From JBQKLI01 sp012798975 (GTDB lineage Bacteria; Bacillota; Clostridia; Tissierellales; Peptoniphilaceae), in assembly GCF_052116305.1 (NCBI RefSeq), contig NZ_JBQKLI010000030.1, positions 1-12,512 on the forward strand: DNA of 12,512 bases, given 5' to 3'. The notes under the pieces are model-generated. The model was not told the origin of the DNA, made no database searches, and saw only the letters and a program-made list of their open reading frames with translations. The position numbers and the translations under genes are program-made. Positions 1 through 7,570 of the stretch are shown here, piece by piece (positions within the stretch are counted from its first letter, which is position 1; each line of letters opens with the position of its first letter).

Positions 1-144
1 TTGCCCATGTAATTCTTCTAACCTAGACCATAATCGAATCATTCCATAAAAACTTTTTTCTTTAATTCCCTCAGGTGTATCAGGCCATTGACCTTGTCTA
101 TACAATTCCACCCATTCTTTTTTAAATTCATAGCTGTATCGCAT
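1..144 (-). CDS. IS3-family transposase OrfA-like protein, N-terminal fragment (partial)
   Basis: The frame runs open from the ATG at 144-142 to the window edge and gives 48 residues beginning MRYSYEFKKEWVELYRQG. It continues with a PDTPEGIKEKSF segment and a WSRLEEL segment. This resembles the N-terminal helix-turn-helix region of IS3-type OrfA proteins, which bind the element's ends and are usually made together with OrfB by a -1 frameshift. An AAGGAGGG ribosome binding site lies about 8 bases before the ATG. The gene is cut by the window, so whether the full element is intact cannot be judged. It was found by reading the minus strand directly and is shorter than usual ORF cut-offs. Confidence 0.65.
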   Translation of the reverse strand, partial: MRYSYEFKKEWVELYRQGQWPDTPEGIKEKSFYGMIRLWSRLEELHGQ

Positions 145-184
145 AAAAACACCCTCCTTACTGTTGTCCAGTAAAGAGGGTACA
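1..184 (-). mobile_element. IS3-like insertion sequence, 5' end (truncated by window edge)
   Basis: The outer tip is read on the minus strand inward from 184 and begins TGTACCC, then five bases, then ACTGGACA. This is a typical IS3-family style tip starting with TG. The tip is followed by a ribosome binding site and the start of a transposase OrfA-like frame, so this is the left (upstream) inverted repeat and the element continues beyond position 1. The tip at the other window edge (12407) has the same TGTACCC-N5-ACTGGACA pattern. Family assignment rests on my recognition of the OrfA N-terminus and the tips; the exact IS name is unknown. Confidence 0.7.
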
Positions 185-227
185 TATCAAAATGGACGGT
201 CTTTTTTACTTATAATGAGGAAAAAAA

Positions 228-686
228 CTAATAATCCATTGCTTGGCGCATTCTTCTTTCGCTGTCTCTTTTTGCAATAGACTCCCGTTTGTCATAAAGC
301 TTTTTCCCCTTAGCCAAGGCGATTTCAACTTTCACTTTTCCCTTAGATAAATAAATCTGAACAGGAACGATAGTGTAACCTTTTTCCTTTGTCTGGCCGA
401 TCAGTTTATGAATCTGCTTTTTGTGCACCAGCAGTTTTCTTCTGCGGATCGGATCCACATTGAACTGGTTTCCCTCTTTATAAGGGCTGATATGCATATT
501 ATCGATGAATAATTCTCCATTTTCAATATGGCAGAAGGCTTCCTTGACAGAAACCTTCCCCTGACGTATAGATTTCACTTCTGTTCCTTTTAACACGATA
601 CCCGCTTCAATTATTTCTTCTAAAAAATATTCATGACGGGCTTTTTTATTGTTGGCTATTATTTTTCTGCCATTATTCTTTGACAT
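228..686 (-). CDS. smpB: SsrA-binding protein SmpB
   Basis: SmpB binds tmRNA (SsrA) and delivers it with alanine to stalled ribosomes for trans-translation. The 152-residue product has the usual family length. It shows the oligonucleotide-binding barrel signatures: RHEYFLEE (17-24), GTEVKSIRQGKVSVKEAF (34-51), HISPY (65-69) and ALAKGKKLYDKRE (123-135). The basic tail ends KRDSERRMRQAMDY, which in the family folds into a helix in the mRNA channel. I chose the ATG at 686 because GGTGAT lies four bases before it, the right phase for an AGGAGGTGAT Shine-Dalgarno. Upstream in-frame ATGs at 698 and 692 lack such a site. The start lies inside the end of rnr (14 bp overlap), so translation is probably coupled. 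Only 43 bases separate the stop from an IS tip. Confidence 0.97.
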   Translation of the reverse strand: MSKNNGRKIIANNKKARHEYFLEEIIEAGIVLKGTEVKSIRQGKVSVKEAFCHIENGELFIDNMHISPYKEGNQFNVDPIRRRKLLVHKKQIHKLIGQTKEKGYTIVPVQIYLSKGKVKVEIALAKGKKLYDKRESIAKRDSERRMRQAMDY

Positions 687-2799
687 CCTCATCACCATTT
701 TCTACAAATATAAAATCTATTTCTCTTCGCTCTTTGCTTGCATCTGTTACTTTTACTTTCACAGGCTGACCGATTCGATATACTTTGTGGCTTCTTTCTC
801 CGACAGCCTGATATTTTGCACTGTCGAAATGATAATAATCATCTTTAAGATCTGCATATTGAACCATTCCTTCTATTGTGTTGGGAAGCTGAACAAATAT
901 ACCAAAACCCGTCACAGAAGAAATAATTCCTTCGAAAGTTTCACCGATATGATCTTCCATAAATTCAGCCATTTTCATATCATTGACTTCTCTTTCTGCT
1001 TCATCTGCTCTTCTTTCTGTAATAGAACAATGATCAGCCGTTTCTGCAGTATACTCCAAGAATGCCTTTTCATTTTTCGTATCCGGTCTATGATGAATCG
1101 TATTTTTAACGATTCTATGAATAAACAAATCTGGATAACGGCGGATCGGTGAAGTAAAGTGGCTGTAGAACATCGTAGACAATCCAAAATGCTTATCCGG
1201 CTCTTCGCTGTATTCCGCTTTCTGCATACTTCGAAGAAGAAGATTCTGAATTAAGATCTCTTCCGGCTTTCCTTTCGCTTCCTGCAACAGAGCCTGAAAA
1301 TCTTTGGAATGAATGTCTTTGCCCTTGATCCGATATCCAAAGTTCGTGATAAACTTGCGGAAGGCTTCTACCTTTTCTTCATCAGGGTCTCCATGGACAC
1401 GATACATAAAAGTCTGCTCTAAAAAGCCGTAGTGTGCAGCTACAGTTTCATTCGTTACGAGCATAAATTCTTCTATTAACCGGTTTCCGATTCTTCTTTC
1501 CGCAGGGACAATATCTTTGATACTGCCCTCTTTATTCATTAAGATTTTTACTTCGGTAAAGTCAAAATCGATAGAACCCCTTTTGCTGCGTTTCGCTGCA
1601 AGGATTTCAAAAAGCTCTTTCATAATATCGAGTTTGCTTTCCAGTTCCTTGTCGTCATAAGAATATTTTCCTTCTAAATAATCGGAAACATTTGTATATA
1701 CCAGTCGATGATTTGAGCGTATAAGTGTTTCTTGAAATTTATAATCGATTACTTTGCCCTTAGTATTAATCAACATTTTCACAGTTAATGCCAAACGTTC
1801 CACATCCGGGTTCAAACTGCAGATCCCGTTTGAAAGTTCAAAGGGAAGCATAGGAATGACACGATCTAAAAGATAAACAGAATTCCCTCTTCGATAAGCT
1901 TCTTTATCTAAAGCAGTTCCTTTATCTACATAATGAGCCACATCGGCTATATGAACATATAATACATAGCCGTCCTCTTTTTTATCGATAGAAATCGCAT
2001 CATCAAAATCTTTTGCATCCTCTCCGTCAATGGTTACTGTAAAAAGATCACGATAATCTACACGCTGATGTTTTTCTTTTTCTTCCACTTCTTGAGGAAC
2101 TTTTGCTGCCTGATCTAAAACTTTCTTTGAAAATACATCTGGTATTCCAAGATCTTTGACTACAGATGTAATATCAATACCAGCTATATCCTTATTTCCA
2201 AGAACTTCTAGCACTACCCCGGTAGGATTTTTTTCCTTGGGATTTGTATTATCGATTCTGGCGATAGCCTTATCCTCATTCTTAGCACCATTTTTATCTC
2301 CTGCGCGAATGAAAAGATCAAAACCATATTTATTATCGTCAGGTACGATAAAACCATAAGCCTTTACTGCTTGAAACGTTCCCACGATAGGATCTCTTTT
2401 TTCAGTAAGTATATTTACAACTTTTCCTTCTGCATTTCTAGAATCTTTCTTTTCTTGAATAACCTCTACTTCAACTTGATCTTTATGAATAGCTCCATTT
2501 AGATTTTCTTTGGAAATATAGACATCTCCTAACTCTTTATCCTCTGGAAGCAGATAACAGAAATCGCCGCTGCGGTGTCCTTGAAGAGTACCGCGGATTA
2601 AGAAATCCCCCTGTCCAAAGATAATCTTTTCCTTTTTCGTAAAGGAAATCAATCTTTCCTTTTCCATATCCTTTATCACTCTGAAAAATTCTCTAAACTC
2701 TGAAACTTCAATATCAAAAGCGATCGCCAATTCTTCCTTGGTTTTTGGAGTATAATCTTTTCTCTGTATATATTCTAAAACATGTTCTCTTATTGTCAT
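673..2799 (-). CDS. rnr: Ribonuclease R (3'-5' exoribonuclease)
   Basis: RNase R is a processive 3'-5' exonuclease that degrades structured RNA and, together with SmpB/tmRNA, defective mRNAs. The 708 residues have the full family architecture: an N-terminal helix-turn-helix-like region (about 1-60), cold-shock/OB domains (about 64-230), the RNB catalytic domain (about 248-575) and a C-terminal S1 domain (about 621-700). The metal-binding aspartates stand in DGEDAKDFDDAIS (258-270: D258, D264, D266, D267). A conserved catalytic stretch, HFTSPIRRYPDLFIHR, is at 547-562. The ATG at 2799 is preferred over an in-frame GTG at 2808, because that GTG is part of the Shine-Dalgarno AGAGGTGAT. The gene is followed by overlapping smpB. 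The modA terminator lies only about 38 bases upstream and no clear own promoter is visible. Confidence 0.97.
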   Translation of the reverse strand: MTIREHVLEYIQRKDYTPKTKEELAIAFDIEVSEFREFFRVIKDMEKERLISFTKKEKIIFGQGDFLIRGTLQGHRSGDFCYLLPEDKELGDVYISKENLNGAIHKDQVEVEVIQEKKDSRNAEGKVVNILTEKRDPIVGTFQAVKAYGFIVPDDNKYGFDLFIRAGDKNGAKNEDKAIARIDNTNPKEKNPTGVVLEVLGNKDIAGIDITSVVKDLGIPDVFSKKVLDQAAKVPQEVEEKEKHQRVDYRDLFTVTIDGEDAKDFDDAISIDKKEDGYVLYVHIADVAHYVDKGTALDKEAYRRGNSVYLLDRVIPMLPFELSNGICSLNPDVERLALTVKMLINTKGKVIDYKFQETLIRSNHRLVYTNVSDYLEGKYSYDDKELESKLDIMKELFEILAAKRSKRGSIDFDFTEVKILMNKEGSIKDIVPAERRIGNRLIEEFMLVTNETVAAHYGFLEQTFMYRVHGDPDEEKVEAFRKFITNFGYRIKGKDIHSKDFQALLQEAKGKPEEILIQNLLLRSMQKAEYSEEPDKHFGLSTMFYSHFTSPIRRYPDLFIHRIVKNTIHHRPDTKNEKAFLEYTAETADHCSITERRADEAEREVNDMKMAEFMEDHIGETFEGIISSVTGFGIFVQLPNTIEGMVQYADLKDDYYHFDSAKYQAVGERSHKVYRIGQPVKVKVTDASKERREIDFIFVENGDEDVKE

Positions 2800-2837
2800 T
2801 CTAATCACCTCTATTGATTAATACCCATCTGTCTTAT

Positions 2838-2874
2838 AAAAAAAGAAACCCCTAACAATTTATGTTACAGGTTC
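2838..2874 (-). terminator. Rho-independent terminator after modA-like gene
   Basis: On the minus strand, GAACCTGTAACA (2874-2863) pairs with TGTTAGGGGTTTC (2857-2845). There is one bulged T, one G-G mismatch and one T-G wobble, and a loop of about five bases. Seven Ts follow (2844-2838). The stem includes the last codons and stop of the ModA-like gene. It sits between that gene and rnr, so rnr must rely on readthrough or on a promoter I cannot see. Confidence 0.75.
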
Positions 2875-3687
2875 TTGTTCTATAAGTTTAAAACCATTGC
2901 TTTTTAAGATTTCCTGAGCCTGAGCATCTTTTAAAAAAGCTGCAAACTCATTCGCTTTTTCTCCCTGGTCCTGATCTTTTACAATACCCACAGGCAAAAG
3001 AATCGGATTATAGGCTCCGCTGTCAACTGAAGCTATAATACTGGAGTTTTGTGCTTCTCTCATATTCGACCGATAGACAAATCCCACATCAGAATTGCCC
3101 TGTTCCACATTTGCAATAACGGTCTGTGCCGCATTCAAATACTGAATCTTGTCTTGGATTTTATTCCATAAACCTAAGTTGATCAACGCTTCCTGTGCAA
3201 ACCGTCCAACGGGAACCGTGTTGATATCTCCTACAGCGATTTTACCTTCCACATTCGGAATTTCTTCTACGCTTTGAATAGGAGTACTTGTTTTATCCTG
3301 AATCAAAACCAGCTCCTGTTCTGCGAGATTCGACACAGAGTCTGCTTCGATAAGCTCTTTTTGAACTAAAGTATCCATTTGTTTTTTATCCCCGGAAATG
3401 AACACATCGATATCGCTTCCCTCTTCAATGGATTTCTGATGAACTCCGCTTTTGTCTGCTATAATAGTCATCCCTTCTCCTTGAGGAAAAGAAGCCGCAA
3501 TCGCCTTCATCGCTTCTTCCATCTCTACAGGAACGGCTACCACAAACTGTCCCGCCTGTCCTTGAGTTTCCACAGATTCTTCTCCATTTCCCTCAGGCTG
3601 GGCGCCGTTGCCATTTTGCGAACTGCAGGCTGTAAAAACCAGGAAGGAAAATAAAGCCAAACCTATAATCTTGATAAACTTTTTCAT
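2860..3687 (-). CDS. modA: ModA-like molybdate/tungstate-type substrate-binding lipoprotein
   Basis: This is a periplasmic-type binding protein anchored outside the membrane by lipid, of the family that captures molybdate or tungstate for a ModBC transporter. The 275 residues start with a signal peptide of hydrophobic residues 5-19 ending in lipobox FTAC with the lipid-modified Cys at 21. A Gly/Glu/Gln-rich linker (22-46) follows. The binding fold shows DKSGVHQKSIEEG (78-90), DVFISGDKKQMD (94-105), TVPVGRFAQEAL (157-168) and DVGFVYRSN (200-208), whose Tyr205 matches the family ligand Tyr. The usual first motif AASL is replaced by AVPVEM (51-56), so the anion bound is uncertain. No modB or modC gene lies nearby. 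The start has AAGGGG five bases upstream and follows the TPR gene by 16 bp. A terminator follows. Confidence 0.8.
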   Translation of the reverse strand: MKKFIKIIGLALFSFLVFTACSSQNGNGAQPEGNGEESVETQGQAGQFVVAVPVEMEEAMKAIAASFPQGEGMTIIADKSGVHQKSIEEGSDIDVFISGDKKQMDTLVQKELIEADSVSNLAEQELVLIQDKTSTPIQSVEEIPNVEGKIAVGDINTVPVGRFAQEALINLGLWNKIQDKIQYLNAAQTVIANVEQGNSDVGFVYRSNMREAQNSSIIASVDSGAYNPILLPVGIVKDQDQGEKANEFAAFLKDAQAQEILKSNGFKLIEQEPVT

Positions 3688-3703
3688 CTAGTCCCCTTCC
3701 TAT

Positions 3704-4612
3704 TTACTCTAAATTTCTAAATTCTTCTGAAAATTTGATGTCTTTAAAATCCGGATCATTCATGCCATATAAATATAAGTCCGAATTTAAAGATATCGCC
3801 TTCTTTAAATACTTCAGCCCTTCATCCTTTAAACTTAGTTTGAAGGACGTACAGGCAAGATTATAATAAAGATTTGCCATGTTCGGATTATGAATCAAAC
3901 CTTCTTTTAAAATCTTTTCGCTTTTCTCAAGCTCGCCTTCTGCGATATAAATAGCAGAAAGATTTAAGTATATATTTCCGTGATCCGGTTTTAATTCCTT
4001 TGCGCGGTAATAGTGTTCGATCGATTCATCTTTCCTGCCCAATCTGTATAAAACGACAGCTAGATTAAAATGGGACAAAAAGTAATCTTCTCGTATCCCA
4101 ATCGATTTTTCTAAAAGAGGAAGGGACTTATCATACTCTCCAACCTCTTCATAAATGGAACCTAGATTATTTAAACCCATATAATCTTCTGGAAATATTT
4201 TTAAAAAATTTTTATATTCGATAATTGCTTGTTTATAATCTCCCTGAATATCAAAAAGATTTGCTAAGAAGAATCGGGCATCCCTAAAGGTGCCGTCTAG
4301 ATCAATGGCCACTCGAAAAGATTTTTCAGCCAAGTCATATTCTTCCAATTTTTCAAATATAATCGCTTTTCCATAAAAAGCCTGTGCCTGAAAATCTATC
4401 GAAATGATCTTCTCGTACATCTCGATGGCCTTCTCATTCTCGTTTAACTCATCGTATATTTGGGCTAGATTATAATAAATATTGATATATTCCTCTTTGC
4501 TGTTGGGAAAAGATAAAGCTTTCTCAAAAAAAGATACTGCTTGTTCTGTATCTTCCGAAATGTAAGCGTTTAAAGCCAAGGTAATATAATTGTCGCTTCT
4601 TCTAGAGTCCAA
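3704..4612 (-). CDS. Tetratricopeptide repeat (TPR) protein
   Basis: The 302-residue protein consists almost wholly of about eight TPR units from residue 8 to 275. Examples are YYNLAQIYDELNENEKAIEMY (47-67), LNNLGSIYEEVGEYDKSLPL, HFNLAVVLYRLGRKDESIEHY and LYYNLACTSFKLSLKDEGLKYL. It closes with a DPDFKDIKFSEEF segment, a common end of such proteins. TPRs form a helical scaffold for protein contacts, and no catalytic domain, signal peptide or membrane segment is seen, so it is probably a cytoplasmic adaptor. The start is a rare TTG at 4612, fixed by AGGTGAT three bases upstream; the next in-frame ATG is deep inside repeat two. The gene lies 26 bp after the nitroreductase-like gene and 16 bp before the ModA-like gene, in one transcription unit. 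The partner is unknown. Confidence 0.9.
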   Translation of the reverse strand: MDSRRSDNYITLALNAYISEDTEQAVSFFEKALSFPNSKEEYINIYYNLAQIYDELNENEKAIEMYEKIISIDFQAQAFYGKAIIFEKLEEYDLAEKSFRVAIDLDGTFRDARFFLANLFDIQGDYKQAIIEYKNFLKIFPEDYMGLNNLGSIYEEVGEYDKSLPLLEKSIGIREDYFLSHFNLAVVLYRLGRKDESIEHYYRAKELKPDHGNIYLNLSAIYIAEGELEKSEKILKEGLIHNPNMANLYYNLACTSFKLSLKDEGLKYLKKAISLNSDLYLYGMNDPDFKDIKFSEEFRNLE

Positions 4613-4638
4613 AAAATCACCTCACTAGGAATACTAAA

Positions 4639-5439
4639 CTAGAAATTAACAGTTCCTATATATTTTTTATTACCTGCATCCGGTTTTTCATCTAGATTCC
4701 ATTTTGCACGGATACCGGAAGCTTCGGCTAATTTTGTATAATAATACATTACAATACCTGCATCTACGTAATTCTCATGTCCATCAAAGTTTTCGATATA
4801 CAGTTCAACTTCTGAATCTGTTATCAAAAATCTCCAAGGCTGCAGATTTTTGGAAGACGGTGCATATCTAAGATAATAGAACAAATCATCTAAACCATAG
4901 CTTTCTAATGTCTCAATACGAATAGGAGTATTAAAATCTCCATCATAGATAAAATCTTCCAAACCTAAACGAGAACTGTACTTCTCTTCCCCTATATTCA
5001 AATTAGCATAAGGATAGCCTATGCCTAGTGCAAATTCAATTTTTCCTGTTTTATCCGGGAACGCTTTCTGCATACTTTCCTCATCTGCGTTATGTAAACT
5101 GATCCAGCAGCTTCCCAACCCGATATCTTGAAGTTTCGTAATAAGATCTTCCATATAATAAGCACCATAAATATAAGCTTCAGGAACTTCGTTCTCGATA
5201 TCCATGGCAATATAAGCTGGAGCTAGAATCATAGTGCCCGCATAGCCGCCTTTGCCTTTTAACACCTCAACGACTTCTGCTCCATTTTCTTCTAAGTGAA
5301 AATCAACAGAACACAACTTAGCTAAACTGTTTACTTCGCTGATAATCGAATTTAGTTTTTTAACATCACCGCTCTTGATTTTTTTATCCTTAAAATCCCT
5401 GATCGATTTTCTTGTCTTCATAAAATTGGCCATTAACAT
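4639..5439 (-). CDS. Nitroreductase-family flavoprotein (TM1586-like)
   Basis: The product is a predicted FMN-dependent oxidoreductase of the nitroreductase superfamily, cytoplasmic, with unknown natural substrate. The 266 residues show the N-terminal RKSIRDFKDKKI motif (10-21, basic FMN phosphate contacts). A GLGSCWISLH stretch (107-116) is typical of the flavin site. A second half carries RYAPSSKNLQPWRFLI (191-206), the PSSxNxQPW motif of the family. The layout of two related halves fits the 'putative TM nitroreductase' group better than classical NfsB. I chose the ATG at 5439, eight bases after GGAGG (GGAGGTG); the ATG at 5454 overlaps that site and has none of its own. The gene is first in the minus-strand unit and has a promoter at 5470-5498. 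The adjacent TPR and ModA-like genes give no clear pathway. Confidence 0.87.
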   Translation of the reverse strand: MLMANFMKTRKSIRDFKDKKIKSGDVKKLNSIISEVNSLAKLCSVDFHLEENGAEVVEVLKGKGGYAGTMILAPAYIAMDIENEVPEAYIYGAYYMEDLITKLQDIGLGSCWISLHNADEESMQKAFPDKTGKIEFALGIGYPYANLNIGEEKYSSRLGLEDFIYDGDFNTPIRIETLESYGLDDLFYYLRYAPSSKNLQPWRFLITDSEVELYIENFDGHENYVDAGIVMYYYTKLAEASGIRAKWNLDEKPDAGNKKYIGTVNF

Positions 5440-5469
5440 AATAAACACCTCCATAGTTTCTTATATTTT

Positions 5470-5498
5470 ATTTTACTACATTCTAAAAATAATGTCAT
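5470..5498 (-). promoter_or_regulatory. Sigma-70-type promoter for the nitroreductase-TPR-modA unit
   Basis: On the minus strand, a -35 box ATGACA (5498-5493; five of six consensus bases) is followed by a 17-base spacer and a -10 box TAAAAT (5475-5470; five of six). Transcription would start about 25-30 bases before the ATG at 5439. This is inferred from spacing and consensus only. Confidence 0.6.
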
Positions 5499-5532
5499 CT
5501 TTGATATTATCAGCTTTACACTTTCTACCTAT

Positions 5533-5561
5533 TTTCCAATCCTTCTCCTCTCTAGTATAAT
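5533..5561 (+). promoter_or_regulatory. Sigma-70-type promoter for the helicase gene
   Basis: A perfect -10 box TATAAT (5556-5561) has TTTCCA (5533-5538; four of six consensus bases) 17 bases upstream. The helicase Shine-Dalgarno GAGGTG and ATG follow directly, implying a very short leader. It is divergent from the nitroreductase promoter, with about 35 bases between the two -35 boxes. Confidence 0.55.
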
Positions 5562-5578
5562 AGAAAAGAGGTGTCATT

Positions 5579-7438
5579 ATGAAATTAAGCCAGCAGCAGA
5601 CTGAAGCACTGCATCATTTTAAAGGACCTGCCCTTACATTAGCTGTACCAGGAGCAGGAAAAACAACCGTTCTTATTCACCGCATACTGCATCTGATGGA
5701 AAAACATGATATTTCTTCAAACAAAATTCTTTCTATCACCTTCAGCAAAAATCAGACAGCGGATATGAAAGAGCGTTTTTTGACGACTGCACAAAAGTAT
5801 GGAATAAATGCAGAAGCCCATTTCCATACAATCCATGCTTTTTCCTATAAAATATTACGGGAATATCTGAAAAAAAATCATTTAAGCTTTACCTTAATTG
5901 AAGGAAATCATGAGTTTAACCGCTATAAACTCATTCGAAGAATATATTATGAAAAATATCATCAATCCATATCTCAAGAAGAAATCGAAAGATTCAATAC
6001 GCATTATTCTTTGATGAAGAACAAAATGATTCCCTTGGAAATATATTTGGAAAATACCACCGTCCCTCACAAATTCAAAGATTTGTATTTGTCTTATGAG
6101 AAAATAAAAGAAAAGCACTTCTTTATTGATTTTGAAGATATGCTCTATAAAACCTATGAAATTCTTGAAAAAGATAAATCCATTTTAAAAAGAATAAAAA
6201 ATCAATATCCTTTTATACAAGTAGACGAAGCTCAAGATACATCTGCACTGCAGATTCAAATCATTAATAAAATAGCAGCTCCGGAGAATAACCTATTTAT
6301 CGTTGCAGACGACGATCAATCCATCTATCGATTTAGAGGAGCCGAACCTTCCTATCTTCTGAATTTTAAAAATCGCTATCCGGAAGGAAAAATTTATTTT
6401 ATCGAAGAAAACTTCCGCTCCACACCAACTATAATAAACACGGCGGATATCATCATTCAAAAAAATAAAAATAGATATGAAAAAAATATATTCACTTCGA
6501 AAGACGATCTAACACCGATTCGGCTTATAAAAACAAAAACAGCAGCAGGACAATATAAGTTTTTATCACAAGAATTGAAGGATACAAACAATATTACCGC
6601 AATATTATTTCGAAATAATCTTTCTGCCTTGGCTTTAACAGATTATTTAGAGAAAGAAAACATTTCTTACCATATAAAAAGCTCTCCTGCACAGTACTTA
6701 AACCATTTTTTCTTGGAGGATCTTCTTTATATTAAACAGTTTTCTGAAAACCTTACAGATCAGCAGCTTTTCGAAAAAATATACTATAAACTAGGAGCCT
6801 ATATCAGCAAAAAACAGCTGAGCTTTCTTCCCACCTTTGACGAAAACACTCCTATACTTGACCGGTTATTAGATGATCCTATGATTCAAGATTATCAGGA
6901 AGAAAAAATAAGAAACGCTAAAAAAATACTCGACAAAATAAGAAATAGCGATATCCCTGAAGCCATCGACCTAATCTGTTATGAACTCCAATACGAAGAT
7001 TATCTGGATAAAAAGCTGAGTTTAGAAGACCGAACAGAATCGATACAATTTCTTATCGAAAGCTATAAACAGATTTTTAAAAATTGCAGGAGTGCAGAGG
7101 AACTTTTAGATAAAAGGAAAAAACTGCTTCTTGACTTAAAACATCGGGAAAAGACAAATTCAAATCTCATCCTCTCCACCATCCATCTTTCCAAGGGTCT
7201 GGAATACGATAGGGTCTATCTCATCGATCTTATAGAAGGAGATTTCCCTTCCCGCTCCAGAGAACCGGCATTATCCGAAAGAATACTCCATTCAGAGGAA
7301 GAAAGACGGTTATTTTATGTGGGGATGACCAGAGCGAAAAAAGAACTCATCCTAATAACATCAAAAGAACGCAACCATACCAAAGTAAAAATCTCCCGTT
7401 TTTATGAAGAAGTCAAAAAAATTAAAAGCTCTAGATAA
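5579..7438 (+). CDS. UvrD/PcrA/Rep-type superfamily 1 DNA helicase
   Basis: The product is an ATP-driven 3'-5' DNA helicase, cytoplasmic, with a likely role in repair or replication restart. All SF1A motifs are present in order: Q motif SQQQTEAL (4-11), Walker A AVPGAGKTT (22-30), Ia TFSKNQTADMKERF (54-67), II VDEAQD (215-220), III ADDDQSIYRFRGA (243-255), IV EENFRST (276-282), V STIHLSKGLEYDRVYL (533-548) and VI EERRLFYVGMTRAKKE (574-589). At 619 residues it is about 100 shorter than PcrA. It ends shortly after motif VI, so it lacks the C-terminal extension that contacts RNA polymerase in PcrA/UvrD. It is therefore probably a second, accessory paralogue rather than the housekeeping pcrA. GAGGTG lies five bases before the ATG. 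The gene is alone in its unit and ends at a bidirectional terminator. Confidence 0.93.
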   Translation: MKLSQQQTEALHHFKGPALTLAVPGAGKTTVLIHRILHLMEKHDISSNKILSITFSKNQTADMKERFLTTAQKYGINAEAHFHTIHAFSYKILREYLKKNHLSFTLIEGNHEFNRYKLIRRIYYEKYHQSISQEEIERFNTHYSLMKNKMIPLEIYLENTTVPHKFKDLYLSYEKIKEKHFFIDFEDMLYKTYEILEKDKSILKRIKNQYPFIQVDEAQDTSALQIQIINKIAAPENNLFIVADDDQSIYRFRGAEPSYLLNFKNRYPEGKIYFIEENFRSTPTIINTADIIIQKNKNRYEKNIFTSKDDLTPIRLIKTKTAAGQYKFLSQELKDTNNITAILFRNNLSALALTDYLEKENISYHIKSSPAQYLNHFFLEDLLYIKQFSENLTDQQLFEKIYYKLGAYISKKQLSFLPTFDENTPILDRLLDDPMIQDYQEEKIRNAKKILDKIRNSDIPEAIDLICYELQYEDYLDKKLSLEDRTESIQFLIESYKQIFKNCRSAEELLDKRKKLLLDLKHREKTNSNLILSTIHLSKGLEYDRVYLIDLIEGDFPSRSREPALSERILHSEEERRLFYVGMTRAKKELILITSKERNHTKVKISRFYEEVKKIKSSR

Positions 7439-7513
7439 ACAGAAAGTCCTATAGTTCATTTATATTTCACGAATATAACATTGAAAATCGCTTCATCTCC
7501 GAATATTTCCCAT

Positions 7514-7570
7514 AAAAAAAAGCTCTTCCCTCTCCATGTTTGGAGAAGCGAAGAGCTTTGCTTTTTTTTT
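7514..7570. terminator. Bidirectional Rho-independent terminator
   Basis: AAAGCTCTTC (7519-7528) pairs perfectly with GAAGAGCTTT (7550-7559), and the inner CTCC (7532-7535) pairs with GGAG (7542-7545). Nine Ts follow on the plus strand (7562-7570), and an A run (7514-7520) gives the T tract for the minus strand. It ends both the helicase transcript and the convergent small membrane protein transcript. The stop of the latter lies at the T run. Confidence 0.92.

Noticed and set aside
211..216. TATAAT on the plus strand near the left IS tip, considered as an outward IS promoter
   Set aside because: No -35 box lies at 16-18 bases, and there is no plus-strand gene downstream to drive.
185..227. 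tmRNA (ssrA) gene next to smpB
   Set aside because: Only 43 bases are available and no tRNA-like acceptor end or tag-coding stretch is present there or elsewhere in the window.
649..1152. Plus-strand open frame of 167 codons opposite rnr
   Set aside because: It is antisense to the well-supported rnr catalytic and S1 regions, has no ribosome site, and is rich in Cys, Phe and Ile as expected for a shadow frame.
3379..3654. Plus-strand open frame opposite the ModA-like gene
   Set aside because: It lies wholly inside a convincing lipoprotein gene on the other strand and shows no recognisable domain.
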